Of a DNA stretch of 64,000 bases, positions 54,241-62,104 are shown piece by piece. The notes beneath the pieces were generated by a model. That model saw nothing but the letters and a program-made list of their open reading frames with translations, searched no databases and was not told the origin of the DNA. The stretch comes from GCA-2718815 sp963578105. GTDB lineage: Bacteria; Planctomycetota; Planctomycetia; Pirellulales; Pirellulaceae. Every line of letters starts with the position of its first letter. Positions within the stretch are counted from its first letter, which is position 1. Position numbers and translations under genes: made by a program. Where the stretch lies: assembly GCA_963578105.1 (NCBI GenBank), contig CAUZBP010000012.1, forward strand, positions 17,832 to 81,831, in the 5' to 3' direction.

Positions 54241-54459
54241 GGCAATGCTGCGGATTTGAATTCATATCCTGGACCCGCGTATTGGCAGGATGGTACAAAA
54301 CGGGAGGAGGTGAGATGAAAAATCATTTTGGAAACACCTCAACATATTTATCGCCTGATGGAAAACTCCACACAAGGCGAGTGCTACTTTCCTCAGTCTC
54401 AAAACCTGTAGCACCTCTGATTTCGTTCCTCTGGAAAGATTCCATGATTCCCACCGTAC

Positions 54460-55101
54460 TCACTCATGCAATTCGGGGAACACCTCTTGAGACAAGGATT
54501 GTTTTTTTACGGCGGCTCTCAATTGCGCCAGAAAATCAAATTTAAAATTGGCAACTTGCTGCTCGCTGATTCCCAGATCGCTGGCAACTTCTTTGTTGAC
54601 CCAACCACGCACAAATAACGATTCAACGCACATCAGTTTCGTCCAATCACCACGTTGCCGCCAACGATCGACCTGTTCCGAAATTGCCCGGGCCAAGGCG
54701 TCTGCCTCGATATTTCGACGTTCATCACTCCGCGCAACACTGCTGGCTGGCCGGGATCTTCCAGGTACGTCCCAATTGCCGCCGCTACCGGTGGCACCGC
54801 CAGAAAGAGGCAGCGTCGGACGACGACCTTCGTGACGTAAATGATCGGTCAATTTGTGGGCACAAATCGCAAACAGATAAGCTTCCAGAGAACGCTTGAA
54901 GTCGTAGTTGGGAAGACTGTTCAAAAATCCGATGAACGTCTCCTGCACAACATCCTCACTGGGCGCTCGGCGACCTAAACGGCTCTCCGCAAACGCCAAC
55001 AACCTACCCTCATAACGAGCGATCAGATCATTCCACGCATCGGTGTCTCCGTTCCGAATGCGTTCCACGAGAAGCGTATCGACTTGCCGAGATAACTTCA
55101 T
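54460..55101 (-). CDS. ECF-type RNA polymerase sigma factor
   Basis: A 213-residue protein from the ATG at 55101; an upstream in-frame TTG at 55170 adds 23 poorly conserved residues. Region 2 is WNDLIARYEGRLLAFAESRLG, SEDVVQETFIGFLNSLPNYD and FKRSLEAYLFAICAHKLTDHLRHEGRRP (split); region 4 is WVNKEVASDLGISEQQVANFKFDFLAQL, with the HTH. The linker is unusually long and Gly/Ser-rich (SGGATGSGGNWDVPGRSRP), as in planctomycete ECF groups. It sits in a minus-strand run with a kinase and an FHA protein. Confidence 0.9.
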   Translation of the reverse strand: MKLSRQVDTLLVERIRNGDTDAWNDLIARYEGRLLAFAESRLGRRAPSEDVVQETFIGFLNSLPNYDFKRSLEAYLFAICAHKLTDHLRHEGRRPTLPLSGGATGSGGNWDVPGRSRPASSVARSDERRNIEADALARAISEQVDRWRQRGDWTKLMCVESLFVRGWVNKEVASDLGISEQQVANFKFDFLAQLRAAVKKQSLSQEVFPELHE

Positions 55102-55263
55102 GGCATCAACCTGGCGTTGGGTCAAAATTGACTCCAGCACTCCATTCGAATGTTTGACACTGGAAAGCAAACCAATCCTGCCGGCCAGTACAGGTTCATT
55201 TCGACGGACCGGTGGACGACCTTCCCGAAAGAACTCTCCGGCGTCAACACATCAAAAGCATTG

Positions 55264-56253
55264 TCAGATCCACAGAATCCAGCGAGAGATTCCCGCACCT
55301 GCTGCGCATAACGCCAGTATTATCCCCACAACGCACAACTGCAATCGTCCTGAATGGTAACCAAGGGTCATCGCATCCAGTTTCAGATACCCAAAGGCGG
55401 TTGCCAACAGTAGCAGAATGCCACTCGAGCCGAATCCTACCTGCAGCAGGCGTGCCTCACGTTGGACATTTTTCCAGCGCGAGTCTAGTTCATCCATAAA
55501 AGCCCGGTCATGTTCAAACCGCAAGACAGCCGTAAGACGACACATCTCGCCATAGGATGTGTCAACAAACTCCGGTTCTGTGACGTCATACGGCAGATGA
55601 GACCTCACAAAATCAGCATCAATCTGCAGAAGTCGCCCTACTTCCTCACGACCCAATTCCTCAGCAATGTATTTATTCGTCGCAGCCACAATCTTTTGGT
55701 CCAATTCCTGCTGACAGTCTTTGATCGTCAAGTGGGGACCTGCAACGATTTTCCAACCACTGCCGTTGGGCAGAGGAGTGAAGCCGGAATCAAAACTTCC
55801 CAGAGATTGCAAATCCACCTGGCGCTCGTTCGTTCCGTCTTGCGGAGATATCTCCACAACCTTTCCAAAGTCCGCTCCCGATTCCTCTACTGGCTGAATT
55901 TTTGTCTGCAAATCGAAACTCCTGTCCAGGTCCGCCTTTTCGAACTCCTGCCTGTCAGGCGTCTCCTGCAAGGCATCCGATGCGGTCCTGGGCACCTCCG
56001 CCGAACTCCCGCGGACTCTTTCCTGGTACACAGACTGTGAAGGCTGAGGATCGGTCGCGTCGGCTCGCAACAAACTGTCCGAGCCAACCATCAACAGCAG
56101 TAAAGGCAGGTGGCAGAAGGCCACCAACGTGGCCCGTCTCCAACTCCTTGGATGCGCGCAAGACACTCTCTGCATCCAGTGCTGAAAAATCCAACCCTGG
56201 CTTGCCAGCGTCACCCGTGCTGGCCCCGGAATCGTTAATGACAAAAAGCTCAT
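55264..56253 (-). CDS. Exported/membrane protein of unknown function
   Basis: A 329-residue protein; the ATG at 56253 gives a long basic leader and an ATG at 56175 is an alternative. A hydrophobic segment (LVAFCHLPLLLLMVG) near residue 43-58 is followed by a Gln/Asp/Ser-rich extracytoplasmic region, a compact middle domain (GWKIVAGPHLTIKDCQQELDQKIVAA in pieces, VGRLLQIDADFVRSHL) and two C-terminal helices (GFGSSGILLLLATAFGYL and LQLCVVGIILALCAAGAG). I do not recognise it. It lies between the kinase and sigma genes on the same strand. Confidence 0.75.
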   Translation of the reverse strand: MSFLSLTIPGPARVTLASQGWIFQHWMQRVSCAHPRSWRRATLVAFCHLPLLLLMVGSDSLLRADATDPQPSQSVYQERVRGSSAEVPRTASDALQETPDRQEFEKADLDRSFDLQTKIQPVEESGADFGKVVEISPQDGTNERQVDLQSLGSFDSGFTPLPNGSGWKIVAGPHLTIKDCQQELDQKIVAATNKYIAEELGREEVGRLLQIDADFVRSHLPYDVTEPEFVDTSYGEMCRLTAVLRFEHDRAFMDELDSRWKNVQREARLLQVGFGSSGILLLLATAFGYLKLDAMTLGYHSGRLQLCVVGIILALCAAGAGISRWILWI

Positions 56254-56320
56254 AGCTTACCTCAGGTCCATCCTCGAAACGATCAACACCTGCGGGATGA
56301 ATCAGACTCCTCAAGCCACA

Positions 56321-58357
56321 TCAAGCATAGTTCTGTTGCGACTCGCGAATTCGGGCCCGTTCGCTCGAATCGATCCAGGGCGCAGCCAACTGCACGGCAA
56401 TTGCAATCATACCGGTTATCAACAAACCTTGTGGAAAGGGAAAGAACAAATGCAAGAGCAACGCCCAGAACACTGCTCCAGCCGTTCTCCAAAAACTTAA
56501 TCTTGTGGTGCGCATGGGGTCAGCACCTTTCCAAAAACGCAGCACCACGAACAAACCGGCAAAATATCCCAGAAAGGCCAACAACTGCGGGGACCCGTCC
56601 GGTGCGTAAACACTGGACGGATAACTGCCACTGATTTCTGATAGTCCCGATATCCAGTAAGTCGGTTCCAACAACAACCAATTGGACAAGCCAAAGGAAG
56701 CCGCTCCCACTCCTAACCCCATGACCAACATGGCAAAACGTCGCAAGGCCGCATCCGGCTTGCGGGCTTCCCAGAATTTGTGAGCAATTAAAACCGTCCA
56801 CGCTCCAATCAGGCTGGAGCAAGTGATCCAGGCGTAGGTCGAAGCCCAAATAATCACTGATCCGGTCAGGTCATAGTTGCCCATAACAACACGCAGGATC
56901 AGTGATACTACTCCCAAAACCACCATCACGAGCGCACTCATCAGCAACGAACCGACGAGTTCAACGGTGCGTTGCTGCAATGTTTTTTCACGTAACACCT
57001 GGTAGCCCAGTTCCTGCCAACTCAAGTAACGTTTCCCTCTTCCCCCACGCCTTTTGGTGGGCCCAGCCTCATGACTTCCGGCTCCAGGTGCTGCGGGCGG
57101 GCGGGTTTCAGGAGCGGACGATGGCATCAGGGCACGAACTCCCAGGTACCCCAGGTAAAAGATTCCTGACAGGATGAATAAAGACAGCAACAACAGAGAA
57201 TTGCCGGCAAAAAAGACAACGACAACCACCACCAAGATAACCTTCAAAGCCGCAGAAAAATTTGATGGTGACTTTCCCCGAGTTCCCTTCCGTCGGTAAC
57301 CGACGGTGTTGGCCACGGACTCCTCAGACGGTACCAGCACCGTTTTCACAGAAGTTGAAACGCCCAGGCTTGCGGTTTCCCCAATACCCTCTGGGTCCGC
57401 TCTCTCGTCCACAGTGGCAAAATCATCTTGAGTATTCCCTTGGTGTACCAACGGTACCGGTTGGGTTCCCGACAATTCAATTCCTAAAGGTTCAACCATC
57501 TGCCCCACGGTCGAGTAACGATTGGCCGGATCTTTGCTGAGGGCCTTGGCAATGATTTCTCTGTACGGCGCGGACAACGGACTCAGATCCGGTGCATCCG
57601 TCAGATGTTTCATGATGATTTCGTGGCCGGTTTCACCATCGAACGGCACGTCACCCGTCAGCATCTCGTACAACACTACCCCCAACGCATAGACATCAAT
57701 CTCTTTCCCGTAGCTCCCTTTGCCGATTTCGGGGGCCATGTAGTGAAACGTTCCCACACTCTCCGTTTGACCACTGCGTCGGCTCACAGAAATAAATTTA
57801 GAAAGACCGTAGTCGCCAATTTTCACCAGTCCTTCGTCTAGAAAAATATTACCGGGCTTCAGGTCGCGGTGCACGATACCGTGGTCATGCAGGTATGCGG
57901 TTCCGGCTGCGATTCCCGAGAGCCAACTACGTACAAGTTCGTCGGGCATACCTTGAGGATGGGATTCAATGACGTCTTTAAGAGATTCTCCCGCGACGTA
58001 TTCCATTACAACCCAGCCCGATTCGTGCTCGTCGTACCGGATATTGAATAACAAAACCAGGTTGGGATGTTTTAAATTAAGACATTGGCTGACGCCGCGC
58101 AACTCCACATCACGATTTCGTTGAATGTGCTTCAGGGCAACTTCTTTACCCGTGTCGCTGACTGCAAAGTAGACCTCTCCAAAACCGCCAACTCCAATCC
58201 CACGTTTAATCGTGTATCCTTCCAAAGGGCTTGAGCCGCTGGTGTGTGTGAATTTCATGACTCCAACCCGGGGCTGTTCGCTCAGATTCAAATCAACGGT
58301 CTTTTTGTTGGCAGCCAGATCAGACTCCGACTTTAGGGTAGCGGTTCGTTCGTCCAT
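56321..58357 (-). CDS. Membrane Ser/Thr protein kinase
   Basis: A 678-residue protein from the ATG at 58357; a TTG 18 bases upstream is less likely. The Hanks-type kinase domain covers about residues 45-300: glycine loop GIGVGGFGEVYF, Lys in EVALKHIQ, catalytic loop IVHRDLKPGNIFL, DYG in place of DFG, and GTFHYMAPE. A linker is followed by at least six hydrophobic segments (ILVVVVVVFFAGNSLLLL, LMSALVMVVLGVVSLIL and others), so the kinase is cytoplasmic on a polytopic anchor, with no extracellular PASTA or sensor domain visible. The neighbouring FHA protein is a likely phospho-reader. Confidence 0.93.
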   Translation of the reverse strand: MDERTATLKSESDLAANKKTVDLNLSEQPRVGVMKFTHTSGSSPLEGYTIKRGIGVGGFGEVYFAVSDTGKEVALKHIQRNRDVELRGVSQCLNLKHPNLVLLFNIRYDEHESGWVVMEYVAGESLKDVIESHPQGMPDELVRSWLSGIAAGTAYLHDHGIVHRDLKPGNIFLDEGLVKIGDYGLSKFISVSRRSGQTESVGTFHYMAPEIGKGSYGKEIDVYALGVVLYEMLTGDVPFDGETGHEIIMKHLTDAPDLSPLSAPYREIIAKALSKDPANRYSTVGQMVEPLGIELSGTQPVPLVHQGNTQDDFATVDERADPEGIGETASLGVSTSVKTVLVPSEESVANTVGYRRKGTRGKSPSNFSAALKVILVVVVVVFFAGNSLLLLSLFILSGIFYLGYLGVRALMPSSAPETRPPAAPGAGSHEAGPTKRRGGRGKRYLSWQELGYQVLREKTLQQRTVELVGSLLMSALVMVVLGVVSLILRVVMGNYDLTGSVIIWASTYAWITCSSLIGAWTVLIAHKFWEARKPDAALRRFAMLVMGLGVGAASFGLSNWLLLEPTYWISGLSEISGSYPSSVYAPDGSPQLLAFLGYFAGLFVVLRFWKGADPMRTTRLSFWRTAGAVFWALLLHLFFPFPQGLLITGMIAIAVQLAAPWIDSSERARIRESQQNYA

Positions 58358-58539
58358 CTGTCCAGCTTTCAACACCGCCGGTGGGGAACGAAAAACCGGC
58401 TTGCAATTGCACTCCCCATTCTAAACAACTTGTCTCACTCAATACGGGAAACCTTCACTTTTCCGGACTACCCCTTCGTCATCCGCTTCCCCACCAGTGA
58501 ACACATACCAGTAGTTCAAACATTCTACCGCGATTCCCT

Positions 58540-59133
58540 TTAGACCCGCTCCAAGCTGAACGCAAACTCGCTGCCCGAGACATGTGAATTCCATCCCAGT
58601 TTGCCTCGTCTATCATGCACACGGTCGTCAATTTCAATAGGCCCCGAAGTCCGACAGTACAAATCGTCCGCATACCTGTACAAAACAACGTCCTGCGTCC
58701 AATCCTGGCAAACGATGTGATTTTTCATGCGGGGCCCCAGGACACAAGACTCGGCCATTAAAAGAATGGCATCGGCTGAGGGTTGCGTACGGTGACTGCT
58801 CTTAAAATCCAGCCGAGCCGTAGCGCTTAAGGCGTGCGACTTTCGAAACGTGAGTTCCACACTGGACCCCAGCAAGATTTCCATACCATCGGTGAGCAGT
58901 GCTCGCTTATTAATCTTTTTTCCATTCAGACAAACCTGTTGCGTTGGTTCCATCACGTACTGGCCATCTTCCCGCCAGATCTTCGCGTGACGGCGTGATA
59001 AGTCCCCAAAAACAGGAACATCAACAGTCGTTCCGGGCACAGCCTGACCCAGTGCAATCTGGTCACTCGTGCAAACGAGAAATCCACCAACAGCATCTAC
59101 CCAAAGTAAAAAACGCGGATAAGGATCTTGCAT
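58540..59133 (-). CDS. FHA domain protein
   Basis: A 197-residue protein from the ATG at 59133. The FHA domain, about residues 25-95, shows VPVFGDLSRRHAKIWREDGQYVMEPTQQVCLNGKKI in pieces, with the SRRH phosphothreonine-binding loop and the N-G turn, then LTDGMEILLGSSVELTFRK. The C-terminal 90 residues (ILLMAESCVLGP, VLYRYADDLYCRTSG) resemble a second beta-rich domain. It should bind phosphothreonine, possibly on or made by the kinase encoded next downstream (about 180 bp). Confidence 0.88.
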   Translation of the reverse strand: MQDPYPRFLLWVDAVGGFLVCTSDQIALGQAVPGTTVDVPVFGDLSRRHAKIWREDGQYVMEPTQQVCLNGKKINKRALLTDGMEILLGSSVELTFRKSHALSATARLDFKSSHRTQPSADAILLMAESCVLGPRMKNHIVCQDWTQDVVLYRYADDLYCRTSGPIEIDDRVHDRRGKLGWNSHVSGSEFAFSLERV

Positions 59134-59216
59134 TATCACCGTGCTCTTCCTCTTTACTTTTATCCCCGCAACAACCCGGCCAGCAAACCAGCCGGGTTGC
59201 AATCCTTCACCCAGTC

Positions 59217-60059
59217 CTAGCGGAGTGATAACTGGCCTGCTAACGATTCCATGACGATTGAAGCATCGCTCCCCTCTTCTATCCCGTCGGTCGTAAAATA
59301 TTCCGTGATCTGATCTGAAATGTCTTCCATTTCTTCGGACAGTTCCAAGGGAATGCGGGCGTGGAAATCCGTCTGGACATCCAGCAGTCGTGCGCTCACT
59401 TCGATGCGCGTGTGGATGTCACTAATCAACTCCTTGGTGCGTGCCAGGTGGCTGTCATCAAAATCAAACTCGCTCGTCGTCTGGGCAACCTCAACCATTT
59501 TCAGCCGGGCCTCCAGATTCTCCACATCCACCTCCAGTTGCTGCCTGGCGGCCAGCATGCCGTTCAATTTCTGCCTGGCTGCAGCCAGGGTCCGCTGGCG
59601 TGCATCCAAGACTTTACTCAGGTTAAACGAGGTCTCATCGGCTGTCTTGTAATGTTTAAAACGTTTGGCCAAATCGACGTTTACTCGGTGAACCGGATAG
59701 GTGCGATTACCAAACTCAAGAGTTTTCGCTCCCGGATTTTGATCCAGGACTGCCTTCATGCGGAAAATCTCTTCGCGATCACGAGACAGGGTTTTGTCGA
59801 CTTGAACGACACGTTTTTCAAACTGCTGCACTTGAATCTCTTCCTTTGCGATCAACTGCATGTTGTGCCGGATTTCCGGAGTCAGGTCTTTGATCATCTG
59901 CCTGGCGCGGTCGATTTCATACCCGATCGAGACGTTATTTTTGACCGTTTCCGAAACCTTGTTGACTGTCGTCTTTACATAACTCATGGCATTCCGCCCA
60001 AAGCAGAGTCCCAGGAGTAGTGTCCCAGCCGTAGCTAAAAACAGACCTTTCTTCAACAT
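59217..60059 (-). CDS. Coiled-coil membrane-anchored protein, unknown function
   Basis: A 280-residue protein from the ATG at 60059, which has GGGAGG about 9 bases upstream. An N-terminal anchor (MLKKGLFLATAGTLLLGLCFG) is followed by about 200 residues of charged helix with heptad character (EIDRARQMIKDLTPEIRHN, QQFEKRVVQVDKTLSRDREE, MLAARQQLEVDVENLEARLK). Similar proteins are recalled as conserved planctomycete hypotheticals. A periplasmic or phage-shock-like scaffold role is possible but unproven. First gene of the minus-strand signalling run, 83 bp before the FHA gene. Confidence 0.8.
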   Translation of the reverse strand: MLKKGLFLATAGTLLLGLCFGRNAMSYVKTTVNKVSETVKNNVSIGYEIDRARQMIKDLTPEIRHNMQLIAKEEIQVQQFEKRVVQVDKTLSRDREEIFRMKAVLDQNPGAKTLEFGNRTYPVHRVNVDLAKRFKHYKTADETSFNLSKVLDARQRTLAAARQKLNGMLAARQQLEVDVENLEARLKMVEVAQTTSEFDFDDSHLARTKELISDIHTRIEVSARLLDVQTDFHARIPLELSEEMEDISDQITEYFTTDGIEEGSDASIVMESLAGQLSLR

Positions 60060-60546
60060 CGTAAAAACCTCCCTAGCATGACGAGTGTGGTGAAAACAAG
60101 CCCCGTGGGGCCGTTCTGGACGTTCCCCGGACACCGACCCTGGTGTCACGTCCTACTTGCTATTCGCCCCCTGGAACCGGTTATTGCTCGCCTTCGAAAA
60201 AAAATTCGATATTCAATCGCCAAACGCCCATGTTTCAACCTCGTACCGTTCTTGACCGCCATGCCTCATTTCTGAAACACACCGGAACCAGTTCTGAAAA
60301 CCAGCGGCTGCCTTAATTGGTTGCTACCAGAGTCTTTACGCCAGAATCACAAGAATAGCGGGCAGCGTGGCACAAGCGTTGCAATAAAGAAGTGGGCCCC
60401 TTGTTCCTGCAAAGCCGTACCGCTTTGGCAGGTTTGGGCAAACGACCCGCGGAAAGGCCAAAAAGTTCGCCACAGGCTGAGAAACCTGTTGCCAACGTGA
60501 ACCAGGCTCGTGAAACAAGACCTTCATGACTCGAAAGGACCAGGCC
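60060..60546. other. Intergenic region between the signalling run and cmk region
   Basis: About 490 bp between divergent genes. A 165-codon minus-strand frame covering 60313-60810 lies mostly over the small plus-strand gene and looks like its shadow. No promoter could be assigned. Confidence 0.35.
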
Positions 60547-60765
60547 ATGTCTCAGACGCCTCCTTCTAGAAATCATCAAAAAATGCTTTCTTTCGGTCCC
60601 CATCAAGTCACTTTCGGGCACCCGTCTGAGCATGACCCGCTGGATGAAGCAACTTGCGCAAAACTCTCTCAATGGATCGATCTGGAACTGGAACGCCTCG
60701 AGACCAGGTTTTCCAAATTCAGTACGCAGCATTCGCTGGATCAGGCACTTTCTTTGCTCCGCTAG
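60547..60765 (+). CDS. Small conserved-looking protein
   Basis: A 72-residue protein from the ATG at 60547, with AAAGGA about 8 bases upstream; an ATG at 60526 is possible. The C-terminal part (LSQWIDLELERLETRFSKFSTQHSL then LLR) is an acidic amphipathic helix of a type I associate with short planctomycete hypotheticals that end in a W-x5-L-E-x-R-F helix. Function unknown. It is followed by a small GCCCAA/TTGGGC hairpin and then cmk on the same strand. Confidence 0.55.
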   Translation: MSQTPPSRNHQKMLSFGPHQVTFGHPSEHDPLDEATCAKLSQWIDLELERLETRFSKFSTQHSLDQALSLLR

Positions 60766-60842
60766 AACGGCCCAAGCCGTCGGATTGGGCATCGCGGTTG
60801 ACCACGCCACGATTTAAGGCAAAATCGGGCGTGTGGTCTTTG

Positions 60843-61583
60843 ATGTGCGGACCGCGAGTTGTTGTCGCCCTGCGAAAATCGCTTCAAGTCCCGCGAGCCC
60901 TTGTTATTTCGCCACCCACTCGGACAAGAACTTTGATTATAACGATCGATGGTCCGGCAGGAGCAGGAAAATCGAGTGCTGCCAAAGCACTTGCCAAACA
61001 ACTTGGATTTCGATTTCTCGACACGGGAGCCATGTACCGTAGCGTGGCACTGGCTGCGATTCAAAGCGGGTTGTCATGGGACGATGCAAGGGGACTTGCC
61101 GAACTGGCCAGGACTCTCCGGATCGAATTGGACGGAGACCGTACCCTGCTCAACGGCGAAGATGTGAGCCAGGCCATTCGAACGGCAGAAGTGACCGACG
61201 CTGTGCGATATGTGGCCGACAACCCCCAAATTCGACAAATCCTGGTTGAACTACAACAAAAGACGGCTCTGGATTTCGATGTCGTGACGGAAGGACGTGA
61301 TCAAGGAACCATCGCATTTCCACAGGCGGAATGCAAAATCTTCCTGACAGCTTCTCCCGCCGAGCGGGCCAAAAGACGTCAGATCGAGCACCACAAACGG
61401 GGCGAAGATTTAAGTTTTGAAACGGTGCTCGAACGTCAAAACGCCAGGGACCACGGGGACAAACAGCGCACCGTTGGGCGATTGGTTCCTGCCAAAGATG
61501 CCTTGGAAGTTTCGACCGACGGTTTGTCCCCCCAGGAAGTTGTCGAGCAGCTCAAGGCAATTGTCAGGCAGTGCGGGTCATAG
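60843..61583 (+). CDS. cmk: Cytidylate kinase
   Basis: Phosphorylates CMP/dCMP with ATP. P-loop IDGPAGAGKSSAAKALAKQLGF, DTGAMYRSVALAA, VTEGRDQGTIAFPQAECKIFLTAS in pieces, AERAKRRQIE and RQNARDHGDKQRTVGRLVPAKDA are the full CMP kinase set. The start is uncertain: the ATG at 60843 gives 246 residues with about 30 extra at the front, while a TTG at 60933, directly before IITIDGPAGAGKSS, gives 216, nearer the usual length of about 220. The frame further upstream overlaps the small gene at 60547 and is not used. It precedes rpsA, as cmk does in many bacteria. Confidence 0.93.
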   Translation: MCGPRVVVALRKSLQVPRALVISPPTRTRTLIITIDGPAGAGKSSAAKALAKQLGFRFLDTGAMYRSVALAAIQSGLSWDDARGLAELARTLRIELDGDRTLLNGEDVSQAIRTAEVTDAVRYVADNPQIRQILVELQQKTALDFDVVTEGRDQGTIAFPQAECKIFLTASPAERAKRRQIEHHKRGEDLSFETVLERQNARDHGDKQRTVGRLVPAKDALEVSTDGLSPQEVVEQLKAIVRQCGS

Positions 61584-62104
61584 CTGTTGTCAAAGAACCG
61601 ATCGGTGCAAAACCCCGTGGCGGCTTCCCTGGACCTGTTGCGATGAAAATGTGCCTGACAACATTATCGTGGTCCCAATCATCCCTGGGACAGTTCGGAC
61701 AAGGTCAAAACTTCCCGAGAAACTGGACCCTGAGGTCCGCGGGGGATCTGTCCTCCTCAGTCTCCCAAGACCGTCTTTGGGCAGTAGGACGTTGTCCAGC
61801 ATTGATCTGATGGTTAAAGTTGTCTCCCCGGTCAGCACAGATGCGGCCCGACGCGAATGCCGTTGGCCCCCGGTCAACCGTGCCCCTCAGTACGAAATGT
61901 GCCGCGCCGCAGACCAGCCATAAGCTTACTGGGATTTTTAATTTGTCCGCACCAGATCCAGTCTTGTGCTTGTTGCCGTTGAAAAATTCTGCTAAATTTG
62001 CCGGATTGTGCTTGATACTTTGGGAATCGTGCACCGCGGGGTGCCGAGGTATGTCGAGCCGCACAACCTAAGACGTTTGTCGTTTACATCACTCAACTAT
62101 AAAT
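61584..62104. other. Gap between cmk and rpsA
   Basis: About 520 bp. In relatives an acyltransferase gene can lie here, but no such frame or remnant is visible in any frame. Short frames on both strands are unrecognisable. It presumably carries the rpsA promoter and leader; no Shine-Dalgarno sequence is evident before the rpsA ATG. Confidence 0.4.

Noticed and set aside
60313..60810. Minus-strand frame of 165 codons
   Set aside because: No recognisable motif; it covers the plus-strand small gene with a better ribosome site.
60654..60842. Longer cmk start giving a 309-residue protein
   Set aside because: The extension overlaps the small gene at 60547-60765 in another frame, is not kinase-like, and makes the protein about 90 residues too long.
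61584..62104. Lysophospholipid acyltransferase gene between cmk and rpsA
   Set aside because: I recall that related genomes can have one here, but no frame shows the HX4D motif or a membrane-associated pattern.
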